Part shown: piece by piece, positions 19,106 through 27,026 of the stretch | Layout: each line of letters opens with the position of its first letter | Position numbering within the stretch: the stretch's first letter is position 1 | DNA from: Legionella gresilensis | GTDB taxonomy: Bacteria; Pseudomonadota; Gammaproteobacteria; Legionellales; Legionellaceae | NCBI RefSeq assembly: GCF_900639865.1 | Contig: NZ_CAAAHX010000003.1 | Coordinates: 124,001 to 188,000, forward strand | DNA: 64,000 bases | Direction: 5' to 3' | Notes under the pieces: model-generated | What the model saw: only the letters and a program-made list of their open reading frames with translations | What the model was told of the DNA's origin: nothing | Database searches by the model: none | Translations under genes and position numbers: made by a program

Positions 19106-20188
19106 TTACAATTTTTGACATGGTATTTTTATTTCAGCAATGTTGCCTTTAGGTCCAACCGCAAGAGCACTATCTTTCTTCCAAAAACTAAATGCATTTA
19201 AGTTAACGTTATTCAATGATCTTTCCCAAATTAAACATGAGTCACTCGTTTCTGCCTCTTTATCTATTTTACAATCATCGCTAATTGGGAATGGCTTACC
19301 AAAAAAACTTGATGCGTAACCAGCATGAGTTGAGCCAACTACCATAAAATTCCGCTTATCTGGTGTAAATGAAATAGCTGACCAATAATGCTGCGGAGAA
19401 ATGGCCAAACTCGCCCAAGAAGCACCACCATCAATCGTCACAGCTAAGTTTGGGCCACCCATATCGGGATTATTAAAATCACCTCCGGCAATCATTCCAT
19501 GATTTAAATCAGAAAATGCAATAGAAAAAATGCCTGAGGAATAGTTATCTTTTTTAATCGGTGTTTCTGCTACTGTCCAATTAAATCCATTATTAATACT
19601 TCTAAAAACACGAGCGTTATTGACACCTGTACCAAACCATACATTTGTGTCACCATAAACAGTCATGCAACTACCACTTGCAGCAAATGCTCCTTCCCCA
19701 TCAGAAGCTGTTAATATTGCATCTGAAGGGATCGGCAACCAAGTCTCTCCATCTTTTATCGTATAAAGCTTAAATTTATTTTCTTGGGGATCGCAAAGAA
19801 CCAAGCCATGATGTTGATTCCAAAAAGCCATACAATTAAAAAATTCTGATGAATGCTGGCCTTGCAATTGCAAAACCCAAGTTTGCCCACCATTTGTAGT
19901 TTTATAAATACAAGAATCTTTCCCATAACCAACGCTCATTACATAGGCTATATTTTCATCAAATGCTTTAATATCACGAAAATCTAATTTTTCAGCGCCA
20001 GGTATTCCCTTAACGCTCCAGGTTACACCGCCATCAATTGTGCGAATAATAGTGCCATTATTACCACTTAGCCAAGCAATATTTTCTGAGGGTGTACTAA
20101 TGCCACGTAGATCATTTCCAGTCACATTTTTATGATAAATAATGTCAAGAGAACCACATATTTCATACTTATTTTGCATAATTAACAA
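19106..20188 (-). CDS. Ycf48/BNR-like beta-propeller protein
   Basis: A 360-residue protein built from repeats of the form NGGQTW / DGGVTW / DGGASW (BNR or Asp-box loops), each ~45-55 residues, typical of Ycf48-like and sialidase-like beta-propellers. Blades are seen at IIRTIDGGVTWSV, IYKTTNGGQTWVL, VFRSINNGFNWTV and LAVTIDGGASWAS. Ycf48 itself helps assemble photosystem II, which is irrelevant here; in non-phototrophs the role is unknown. Sialidase catalytic arginines are not apparent. There is no signal peptide, so the protein is probably cytoplasmic or exported by a non-Sec route. Start at residue 1 or the ATG at residue 4 are both possible. Confidence 0.75.
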   Translation of the reverse strand: MLIMQNKYEICGSLDIIYHKNVTGNDLRGISTPSENIAWLSGNNGTIIRTIDGGVTWSVKGIPGAEKLDFRDIKAFDENIAYVMSVGYGKDSCIYKTTNGGQTWVLQLQGQHSSEFFNCMAFWNQHHGLVLCDPQENKFKLYTIKDGETWLPIPSDAILTASDGEGAFAASGSCMTVYGDTNVWFGTGVNNARVFRSINNGFNWTVAETPIKKDNYSSGIFSIAFSDLNHGMIAGGDFNNPDMGGPNLAVTIDGGASWASLAISPQHYWSAISFTPDKRNFMVVGSTHAGYASSFFGKPFPISDDCKIDKEAETSDSCLIWERSLNNVNLNAFSFWKKDSALAVGPKGNIAEIKIPCQKL

Positions 20189-20411
20189 AAAAATGAAAAT
20201 AATTTAGACATTTGCATTTGAAATGTCAAATGTAAAATTTGTTTATTTTTACAATCTTAGCAAGGAAATTTAATCAATTTATATTGCTAGAGAGTAAGTT
20301 TTTTAAAGGCTTAATTTTTATAAAAAATTGATGCCTGATTTTCGGCGGTAAGCTGATAATAAAAAATTTATAATGTAAAACAATGAGACTAATTTATAAA
20401 TATCTAACTTT

Positions 20412-21449
20412 ATGAATAAATATCAAGAGTATTATCAAGCTTTAATAAATAAAGATACGAATTACGAAGGTATCTTTTTTGTTGGTGTTAAAACAACAGG
20501 CGTGTTTTGTCGGCCAACTTGCTCAGCTAGAAAACCGAAATTTGAGCATTGCGAATTTTTTAATAAAGCACAAGACGCTTTGTTAACAGGATATCGACCT
20601 TGCAAACGGTGTCAGCCGTTATCTTCTCCAAACCAGGTTTCTGATCTTATTCAATTTCTTGTCCAAGCTGTTGAGGATAATCCAGAAAAAAGATGGAAAG
20701 AAAGTGACTTCCAACAACTTTCTGTTGATGCCTCGACTGCCCGCCGTCAGTTTAAAAAAAGATTTGGCATGACTTTTGTTGCTTATGCTAGAGCGCGTAG
20801 ATTGGGAATAGCGATGAAGCAAATACGCGAAGGTGATTCCGTAATTAATACTCAGTTGACCATAGGTTATGAGTCCGGAAGTGGATTAAGAGACGCTTTT
20901 TCCCGCCATCTAGGTATTGCACCGTCACACTCAGAGCATCAATTCATTTTATATGCATCATGGCTTGATACCAAACTTGGACCCATGATTGCAATTAGCT
21001 CTGACTCGGCACTCTACCTTTTAGAGTTTGTTGACCGTCGCGGTCTAGAACGAGAAATAGAATATTTGAAAGCTAAGACAAAAGCATGTATTTTACCAGG
21101 AAAAACATGTCCTATTACATCTATAGAAAAAGAATTAGCTGCATATTTTGATGGTAAATTGCAGTCTTTTAAAACGCCTGTATTTATTCTGGGAACCCCT
21201 TTTCAACAAAAAGTATGGGACGAATTAAAAAAGATTCCTGCTGGCGAAACACGAACGTACTTAGATATAGCCAAATCTATCGATAAACCCTCCGCTTTCA
21301 GAGCAGTAGCACAAGCCAACGGTGCAAATCAATTAGCTATTATTATCCCATGCCATCGTGTTATTAATGAAAATGGTCAATTAGGTGGCTATGGTGGTGG
21401 AATAGCACGTAAAGAATGGTTAATTAATCTAGAAAAAATGAATAAATAA
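20412..21449 (+). CDS. ada: Ada: O6-methylguanine-DNA methyltransferase and transcription regulator
   Basis: A 345-residue bifunctional alkylation-repair protein. The N-terminal zinc domain has four cysteines, C33 and C37 in GVFCRPTCSARK and C64 and C67 in YRPCKRCQP; C33 should accept methyl groups from phosphotriesters and switch the protein into an activator. An AraC-type helix-turn-helix follows (~residues 75-180; TARRQFKKRFGMTF). The C-terminal suicide methyltransferase has C314 in IIPCHRVI. Length matches E. coli Ada (354). The gene is alone, with no alkB or alkA beside it, and I could not recognise an Ada box upstream. Confidence 0.95.
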   Translation: MNKYQEYYQALINKDTNYEGIFFVGVKTTGVFCRPTCSARKPKFEHCEFFNKAQDALLTGYRPCKRCQPLSSPNQVSDLIQFLVQAVEDNPEKRWKESDFQQLSVDASTARRQFKKRFGMTFVAYARARRLGIAMKQIREGDSVINTQLTIGYESGSGLRDAFSRHLGIAPSHSEHQFILYASWLDTKLGPMIAISSDSALYLLEFVDRRGLEREIEYLKAKTKACILPGKTCPITSIEKELAAYFDGKLQSFKTPVFILGTPFQQKVWDELKKIPAGETRTYLDIAKSIDKPSAFRAVAQANGANQLAIIIPCHRVINENGQLGGYGGGIARKEWLINLEKMNK

Positions 21450-21884
21450 TATGCTTTAATACAGCAGTTAAGTTTTAAAGATTATATCAGCAGCGGCTAC
21501 AGTTATTATAGTTAGCGACACTGGCTTAACTCTATGCCTACGTTTCGCGACTTGTTCGCGGAATCTATGTAGCCATATCACTAGATCCTGCAGCCAAGCC
21601 GCAGGACGTAGGCCGGGTAAAGGGTGCTCATATATAAAGTGCCGTATCTCTCTTTAATTTTTTTTAAGACAGGGGTTACTATTGCTAATGTGCAACTTTT
21701 ATGAGGGTTTTATAAGCAAGTTAATCAAAACTTTAATTAATCGAATCGACCTTTATAATGTGGGTAATTAAGTGTTTTCTCCAAATACCCCACAGAGTTA
21801 TCCCCAGATTTTGTGAATAACCTTAATTTAAAAAAACCATTTTAAACCTTAGCAAAGCATTGAAAAAAGTATAGAAATCAAGCT
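21450..21884. other. Gene-free 435-base stretch between convergent genes
   Basis: Contains a GC-rich patch of compound hairpins (21491-21630) and, separately, two facing DnaA-box-like nonamers: TTATCCCCA at 21798-21806 and TGTGAATAA at 21812-21820, each one base from the consensus or its complement. No open frame of note and no RNA gene was seen. The nonamers alone do not make an origin. Confidence 0.5.
21491..21630. repeat. GC-rich compound hairpin, probable dispersed intergenic repeat
   Basis: A clearly more GC-rich island than its surroundings. It holds one imperfect hairpin at 21538-21572 (outer CTAC/GTAG, inner TTCGCG facing CGCGGAA) and a second at 21586-21606 (TCCTGC facing GCAGGA). 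Such islands between convergent genes are typical of dispersed non-coding repeats. Only one copy is visible here, so the repeat status is inferred. Confidence 0.45.
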
Positions 21885-23360
21885 CTATCCCGCACTACTA
21901 AAAGCTTGCGAATTATGTTTAAGTTTAATATCTAAAAGTTTATAACAAGCGTCAATTACATAGCAGGAGCTAGTTTGCTGCTTAGTTTGTAGTAGCGAAA
22001 GTAGATAGCTTTGATTTTTTAAAATATCTTGATAGGAAGCAAAAATATCAATAACAAATTTTTTTAGTTCATCTAGGGAAGTATAATTATTATTAGCAAT
22101 CATTTCTCTTATTTGCTCGAGGGCCGCAATTTTATCTTTACTGCCTTCCACTAAACCTAAGAATTTAGAAATTTGAAAAGCTGAAAACCATTTAATTTCA
22201 TTGTTAATTAATTCAATTATTTTATTTTTTAAGTAATTATGGCGATGAGATGGGTTTAAGTAAGTCAACATATTGTTAAACAAAGCATTTACTTTTTTAT
22301 CAGATATGTTTAGAGGTAATATACTCTTAAAGATATCAAATAAAGTCTGCTGTGGCACTCTTGAAAACTGATTACTTCTCTCATAAAAACCTATAATCAA
22401 TTCTTCTAATTTAGGAGTCACCTCCTTGATTGCCCTATTAATTGTCAGTTCCTCTACAATTACTTGTTGTATTGCTGGCGCTATATTGTTAGGAAATTTA
22501 ATAAACGTTAAAGAGACATTGCTATCTAGCATCTTAGCAATAGTTTGTAGACACTTTTTTTGCTGAGCGGGATCAGATAGATAAATTATATCTATCTCAA
22601 ATATATTTGGTGTTTTACTTAATGTTAAGGCTAAATCGAGTTGTGCCGGATTATTACTAAACATTGCATAATGAGCAATAGTAAAACCCATACTATTTTT
22701 AACTTCAAGTAATTGAGAATAATAATTCTTTACCCGAATGAGTGCTTGAGGATTTCCAGAACGAGCTGCGTAATGAGCAATTGTACACCCAGTTTTATCT
22801 TTAACTTCGAGCAAATGAGGATAATAATTTCTAACCCAGGTCAAAACTTCAGGGTTTCCTGACCAAGCAGCATAATGCGCGATAGTACAGCCAATTTTAT
22901 CCTTAATCTCAAGCAAATGAGGATAATAATTTCTAACCCAGGTCAAAACTTCAGGGTTTCCTGACCAAGCAGCATAATGAGCAATATTACAACTCCTTTT
23001 ATCGCTAACTTCTAGTAATTGAGGATGATGACTTTTAATCCATTTAAGCGCTTGGGAATTTCCAGACCAAGCAAGATAATGTGCTGCTTTTGCGCCCCAA
23101 TTATCGCTTAAAGAGGCAATAAGACTATTGTTTAATTTATTGATTAGGTTTATTTGGCCAGATAATAAATACAATTGCCATAATTCATTGATTTTTAAAT
23201 TATTTTCTGACGGCAAACTACTTAATAGATGTAAACGCTGATATAAATTAGCGTAAATTTTTTCATCAAAATCATTAGCAAGCATTAGTTTAGGCGATAT
23301 ATCTAGAGAATTTAATAAGCTTTGGTAACAACTATCGTTACTCTCTACTATGTTCAGCAT
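21885..23360 (-). CDS. Tandem ankyrin-like repeat protein (491 aa), candidate effector
   Basis: Residues ~85-255 consist of 34-residue tandem repeats with the core TIAHYAAWSGNPEVLTWV followed by RNYYPHLLEVKDK. They are ankyrin-like, with the TxxHYAAxSGN pattern in place of TPLHxAAxxGH. Two adjacent units are nearly identical in DNA (68 identical bases at 22810-22877 and 22912-22979), showing recent duplication. The N-terminal ~80 and C-terminal ~230 residues are helical and unassigned. No signal peptide. The repeats suggest protein-protein binding; Legionella uses many ankyrin proteins as effectors, so translocation is likely but unproven. Confidence 0.75.
   Translation of the reverse strand: MLNIVESNDSCYQSLLNSLDISPKLMLANDFDEKIYANLYQRLHLLSSLPSENNLKINELWQLYLLSGQINLINKLNNSLIASLSDNWGAKAAHYLAWSGNSQALKWIKSHHPQLLEVSDKRSCNIAHYAAWSGNPEVLTWVRNYYPHLLEIKDKIGCTIAHYAAWSGNPEVLTWVRNYYPHLLEVKDKTGCTIAHYAARSGNPQALIRVKNYYSQLLEVKNSMGFTIAHYAMFSNNPAQLDLALTLSKTPNIFEIDIIYLSDPAQQKKCLQTIAKMLDSNVSLTFIKFPNNIAPAIQQVIVEELTINRAIKEVTPKLEELIIGFYERSNQFSRVPQQTLFDIFKSILPLNISDKKVNALFNNMLTYLNPSHRHNYLKNKIIELINNEIKWFSAFQISKFLGLVEGSKDKIAALEQIREMIANNNYTSLDELKKFVIDIFASYQDILKNQSYLLSLLQTKQQTSSCYVIDACYKLLDIKLKHNSQAFSSAG
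22810..22979 (-). repeat. Direct repeat: two identical 68-base blocks 102 bases apart
   Basis: Bases 22810-22877 and 22912-22979 are identical. The period of 102 bases equals one 34-residue ankyrin-like unit, so this is a recent in-frame unit duplication inside the coding sequence. The remaining 34 bases of each unit have diverged slightly. Confidence 0.9.
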
Positions 23361-23543
23361 ATGTAGTATAGCAAGTCAACAAATGCTCTGATTTTACACA
23401 AAATAGATTAAGAAAATATTAAGTGAGCTTTTTTATGACCATTAAAATCGTTAAAATTATGACAATCAATATGCAAAAATTGATTATTTTAGATTTTAAT
23501 GATGCTAATATCATCAATATAAACTTAGCTTAAAATTAATAAA

Positions 23544-24527
23544 ATGATATCCGTTACAGTTATTGGCTCAGGCGCCATTGGTAAATTTTATGGTGGATTA
23601 TTTTCTTTGGCAGGATGCTATGTTTGTTATCTTGAGCAATCAGACTTCTCCATTGTGCATGAGCAGAAGTACTATGAAATCGAATTGCCAGATGGCTGTG
23701 TTAGACAAATAAAACCCCACCAGATTGAAAAAGATTATAAGCTACTTCCAACAGCCGATATTATCATTATTGCGCTAAAAACCACCGAAAATCATTTACT
23801 AAAAAAAATTATTCCGCCTATTTTAAAACCTAATAGTAAACTACTTATTTTACAAAACGGAATTAGTAATGAGGAGCATCTATCTACTTTTACTAACACA
23901 CAACCAATTATATGTGGTGTGACAACTATTGGTGCTACCCGAATAAAACCTGGCTATATCAAAATAAATCATTTAGGTGAATTAAATTTAGCCCCTTTTA
24001 ATAAACAAGATTTTTCTTCTTGTGAATATATAAAACGGCAATTGGCCACTGTTAATCTTTCTGAAGGGACATTTCCTCAAATACATCTTTTTGAAAATCA
24101 CCGTATTATTCGTTGGAGCAAATTATTATGGAATACTCCTTTTAGTAGCTTATCTCTTTTACTCGATGTACCCGTTGATGTTATCGCTACTCAAAAGCAA
24201 TACCAAGATATTGCTAGAGCAATAATGTATGAAGTTTGTTTAGTTGCAAAAAAAGATGGCGCTTTAATTGAAAATAAAATTGAAAAACTAATTGCGCTAA
24301 CTGCCACTCTAAAAGGCTATTATCCAAGTATGTATTATGATTTTAAAATGGGTAGGCAAATAGAATCACAGTATATTATCTTTAATGTTTTAGATTACGC
24401 CCAATTACATCAAATAAATTTACCTTTATTATCGATAATTCATCAACAACTTAAGTCGTTAGAGAAAAAGAGAGAGTGGCTCAATAATGAGGAGAAAAAT
24501 AAACTTATTTTTTTGCTCAAAAATTAG
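23544..24527 (+). CDS. Ketopantoate reductase-like protein (PanE/ApbA family)
   Basis: A 327-residue protein with an N-terminal NADP-binding Rossmann fold: GSGAIG (G8, G10, G13) directly at the start, then the family's ALKTTEN segment and LQNGISNEE. The C-terminal helical ApbA_C domain contains NRIIRWSKLLWNT-like sequence. Known members reduce 2-dehydropantoate to pantoate in CoA synthesis, but the family is broad. No panB or panC is nearby, so the true substrate is uncertain. The gene is alone, divergent from the ankyrin gene by 183 bases. Confidence 0.78.
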   Translation: MISVTVIGSGAIGKFYGGLFSLAGCYVCYLEQSDFSIVHEQKYYEIELPDGCVRQIKPHQIEKDYKLLPTADIIIIALKTTENHLLKKIIPPILKPNSKLLILQNGISNEEHLSTFTNTQPIICGVTTIGATRIKPGYIKINHLGELNLAPFNKQDFSSCEYIKRQLATVNLSEGTFPQIHLFENHRIIRWSKLLWNTPFSSLSLLLDVPVDVIATQKQYQDIARAIMYEVCLVAKKDGALIENKIEKLIALTATLKGYYPSMYYDFKMGRQIESQYIIFNVLDYAQLHQINLPLLSIIHQQLKSLEKKREWLNNEEKNKLIFLLKN

Positions 24528-24576
24528 CAGACGATAAGTCCATAAGCGCTAATTAACGTCTTTAATAAAATTCCAT

Positions 24577-24996
24577 TCATCCATCAGCAAGTAAAAATAA
24601 AGCTATAAAAGCCAAAACCATTCCTAATGCTTGTTTATAAGTAATTGACTGCCTTAAAAATATCATGCAGAGAATTAGGGTTACAACTGGATACATGGAT
24701 GTTATAAGTACCACAGGTATTGCAGGACCCTTCCGTAATGCCATAATAAAAAAAATGCAAGCAATACCACTGGCCAAACCATTTAGCAAGCCATAAAAAC
24801 TTCCTTTACTAGAGAGCTCCGGCTTGAAACTTAATAATACTAGCGAAATAATACCAGAAATGAGCACCCCTAAACTTGAATAAAAAGTAATAGATAAAGG
24901 ATTGATAAAATCAGCTGCTCTAGAGCCCCAATACCCCCACGCTCCATATAATAAAAGAGCGATAAATGAAGGATAGTACCAAGAAGTAAAACTCAT
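24577..24996 (-). CDS. Small EamA/DMT-family membrane protein
   Basis: A 139-residue protein with four to five hydrophobic segments, equal to a single EamA half. Features include the N-terminal LLYGAWGYWGSRAADFI, and the conserved final pair PVVTLILCMIFLRQSIT and QALGMVLAFIALFLL. Full DMT transporters have ten segments made of two such halves; single-half members work as dimers (as in the SMR group) or as subunits. Not obviously truncated, since both ends are typical. Substrate unknown. It is convergent with the PanE-like gene. Confidence 0.78.
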   Translation of the reverse strand: MSFTSWYYPSFIALLLYGAWGYWGSRAADFINPLSITFYSSLGVLISGIISLVLLSFKPELSSKGSFYGLLNGLASGIACIFFIMALRKGPAIPVVLITSMYPVVTLILCMIFLRQSITYKQALGMVLAFIALFLLADG

Positions 24997-25207
24997 TTAG
25001 GTAAGCTTCTCTATTAAAATATTGCAAATACATGGCAATAAATTTAAAAGAATCATTTTATCAAAATTTAGTAAATCTAACAGCATAAACGAGATGGTTA
25101 TCTTAGCTAATATGAATTTGATCTAAATAATCAAGTTTTTAACTAATTTATAATCGATTGACTTTAATCATGGGATTTGAATACCATACCGGTAACAAAA
25201 GCTAATC

Positions 25208-25939
25208 ATGTCAGGCTTATTCATGGATTATCACTATTTTAAAGATATTATTAATAATATTTATGGCCGTTATATTGGCCATGATAAGCGTCCAACGTTT
25301 TTTGATATCGCACAAACTTTCCCTTCATTAAATGAAATAACCAAACATTTTATTGAAATAAAGCAAGAGTTTTATCAGGTTTTAAAAAATAGCGGTCAAC
25401 TACCAAGGTATCACGATATTGACCCTGGTGAAGCCGAAATTTCAGATGCAACAAAAAAGAATTGGAATGTTTTTATGGTTTATCTTTTAGGCTATGAACT
25501 AGAAAAAGCGCAAACTTTATGTCCTAATCTTTGTCAATTATTAAAAGGAATTCCAAATTTAATTCAAGCTTTTTTTTCTATTTTAGAGCCCGGAAAATCT
25601 ATTCCACTGCATAAAGGTCCTTATATGGGCTATCTGCGCTACCATTTAGGCCTTCACATTCCTAAAAATCATCCACCAGAAATTATTGTTAATAATCAAT
25701 CTTATACATGGCAAGAAGGTAAGGCTGTTTTATTTGATGATTCATGGCCGCATGAGGTTAGAAATCAGAGTGACGATTATCGAGCCGTTTTAATTATTGA
25801 TGTATTAAGGCCAATGCCCTTTCTTCCACATATGATTAATCAATTGGTAACCAATGTTTTTGGTAAATATTTTTATGGACGCAAGGTCATCAAAAGAGCA
25901 TTGCAATATAACGAAGAAATAAAACCAATAGCACAATAG
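25208..25939 (+). CDS. Aspartyl/asparaginyl beta-hydroxylase family protein, LpxO-like
   Basis: A 243-residue Fe(II)/2-oxoglutarate dioxygenase. The metal histidines appear as H135 in SIPLHKGPYMGYLRYH and H182 in DDSWPHEVRNQS, with R192 (YRAVLIIDV) as the likely 2-oxoglutarate ligand. The family includes LpxO, which 2-hydroxylates a lipid A acyl chain; this protein lacks the N-terminal membrane anchor of Salmonella LpxO (302 aa), so a soluble peptide or small-molecule substrate is equally possible. An ATG six residues into the frame offers an alternative start. It lies alone upstream of rsfS. Confidence 0.8.
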   Translation: MSGLFMDYHYFKDIINNIYGRYIGHDKRPTFFDIAQTFPSLNEITKHFIEIKQEFYQVLKNSGQLPRYHDIDPGEAEISDATKKNWNVFMVYLLGYELEKAQTLCPNLCQLLKGIPNLIQAFFSILEPGKSIPLHKGPYMGYLRYHLGLHIPKNHPPEIIVNNQSYTWQEGKAVLFDDSWPHEVRNQSDDYRAVLIIDVLRPMPFLPHMINQLVTNVFGKYFYGRKVIKRALQYNEEIKPIAQ

Positions 25940-26012
25940 ACTTTAATTGTAGATTGGACTAAACATAGCGCATGCCAACATTTCAGTCCTAAGGTACATA
26001 GTATTATCATTT

Positions 26013-26039
26013 GTTGGGCTGCCCTACGTTTAGCCCAAC
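26013..26039. repeat. Short GC-rich inverted repeat
   Basis: GTTGGGCT and AGCCCAAC form a perfect 8-base stem around an 11-base loop, followed by CTAGGTT. The TTGGGCT/AGCCCAACCTA pattern is commonly seen in dispersed bacterial intergenic repeats. It could also act as a terminator for the hydroxylase gene, but no T-run follows. Confidence 0.45.
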
Positions 26040-26156
26040 CTAGGTTAGCTTGTAAATGAGCATTCGCTTTTTTATATTGAACTTACATTAATTTAAGCCA
26101 GCTTGAATTGTCTTAAGTATGTCTGTTATCATGCAACGCTTTAAACTGATTTCACT

Positions 26157-26489
26157 ATGTTAGAACAATCACCTGAACTTACAAAACTTCTTTCCATCTT
26201 AGACGATAATCAAGCAATCGATATTGTTACTATTAATGTGAGTGAGCAAACTGCGGTAACTGATTTTATGGTTATTAGTAGTGGTCGTTCTTCTCGACAT
26301 GTCAAAGCTATTGCTATGAATGTGGTCGAAAAGATGAAACAAGCTAATATGCCAATACTAGGTTCTCATGGGTTAGAAAGTGGTGATTGGGCATTAATCG
26401 ATTTCGGTGATTTTGTTTTGCATGTGATGCAGCCAGATACTAGAGCCTTCTATAATTTAGAAGGATTATGGCAAGACAACCAGCAGTAA
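26157..26489 (+). CDS. rsfS: Ribosomal silencing factor RsfS
   Basis: A 110-residue RsfS/Iojap protein that binds L14 on the large ribosomal subunit and blocks subunit joining in starvation. Family landmarks are DIVTINVSEQTAVTDFMVI, SSGRSSRHVKAIA, HGLESGDWALIDFGDFVLH and the ending FYNLEGLW. It opens a cluster rsfS-rlmH-mrdA-rodA, the usual gammaproteobacterial order, here without nadD or holA upstream. rlmH begins six bases after its stop. Confidence 0.95.
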   Translation: MLEQSPELTKLLSILDDNQAIDIVTINVSEQTAVTDFMVISSGRSSRHVKAIAMNVVEKMKQANMPILGSHGLESGDWALIDFGDFVLHVMQPDTRAFYNLEGLWQDNQQ

Positions 26490-26495
26490 TTTAAT

Positions 26496-26966
26496 ATGTT
26501 TAAAATTACTATTATCTCATGTGGTAATAAAATGCCTGCTTGGGTTGAGCAAGGCTTTCATGAATATAGCAAACGATTAAAGGAATACGTAAAATTAAAT
26601 TTAATTGAGATTCCTTTAATAAAACGAACTAAATCCAGTGATTTAAAACGTATTTTAGAAAAAGAGTCATTACTCATTGATGCTGTCATTCCTGATGCCG
26701 CCAGAATTATAGCACTTGAAATTGGTGGCGAAACATTTAGTAGTGAAAAGCTTGCTTCTAAATTTGAAGCACTACAACAAATTACAAGTCATATTTGCTT
26801 TATTATTGGGGGGCCAGAAGGCTTAACTCCGCGCACCTTAGCACGCAGCCAAGAAAAATGGTCGTTGTCACCTCTTACTTTACCACATCCTCTAGTTAGA
26901 ATTGTTCTCTTAGAAGCCATTTATCGTGCATGGTCAATTATTTATAATCACCCTTATCACAAATGA
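26496..26966 (+). CDS. rlmH: 23S rRNA pseudouridine-1915 N3-methyltransferase RlmH
   Basis: A 156-residue SPOUT methyltransferase that methylates pseudouridine 1915 in helix 69 of the 70S ribosome, using S-adenosylmethionine. Recognised by [16 protein letters not shown], the trefoil-knot cofactor loop [10 protein letters not shown] and the ending [20 protein letters not shown], which contains the conserved LxEQxYRA-like stretch (here LEAIYRA). Start spacing of six bases after rsfS suggests translational coupling. Confidence 0.95.
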   Translation: MFKITIISCGNKMPAWVEQGFHEYSKRLKEYVKLNLIEIPLIKRTKSSDLKRILEKESLLIDAVIPDAARIIALEIGGETFSSEKLASKFEALQQITSHICFIIGGPEGLTPRTLARSQEKWSLSPLTLPHPLVRIVLLEAIYRAWSIIYNHPYHK

Positions 26967-27026
26967 TATTTTGCGTTAAGATGTTCATTCATTTTTCATT
27001 GGCTTTTAAAAAATAACACTAAACAG

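Noticed and set aside
21798-21820. DnaA-box pair as a replication origin
   Set aside because: Only two imperfect boxes, no AT-rich unwinding repeats or origin-linked genes beside them.
22810-22979. Repeats with ~34-base unlike gaps resembling a CRISPR array
   Set aside because: Only two exact copies, 68 bases long, lying in frame within an ankyrin-like coding sequence with a 102-base period.
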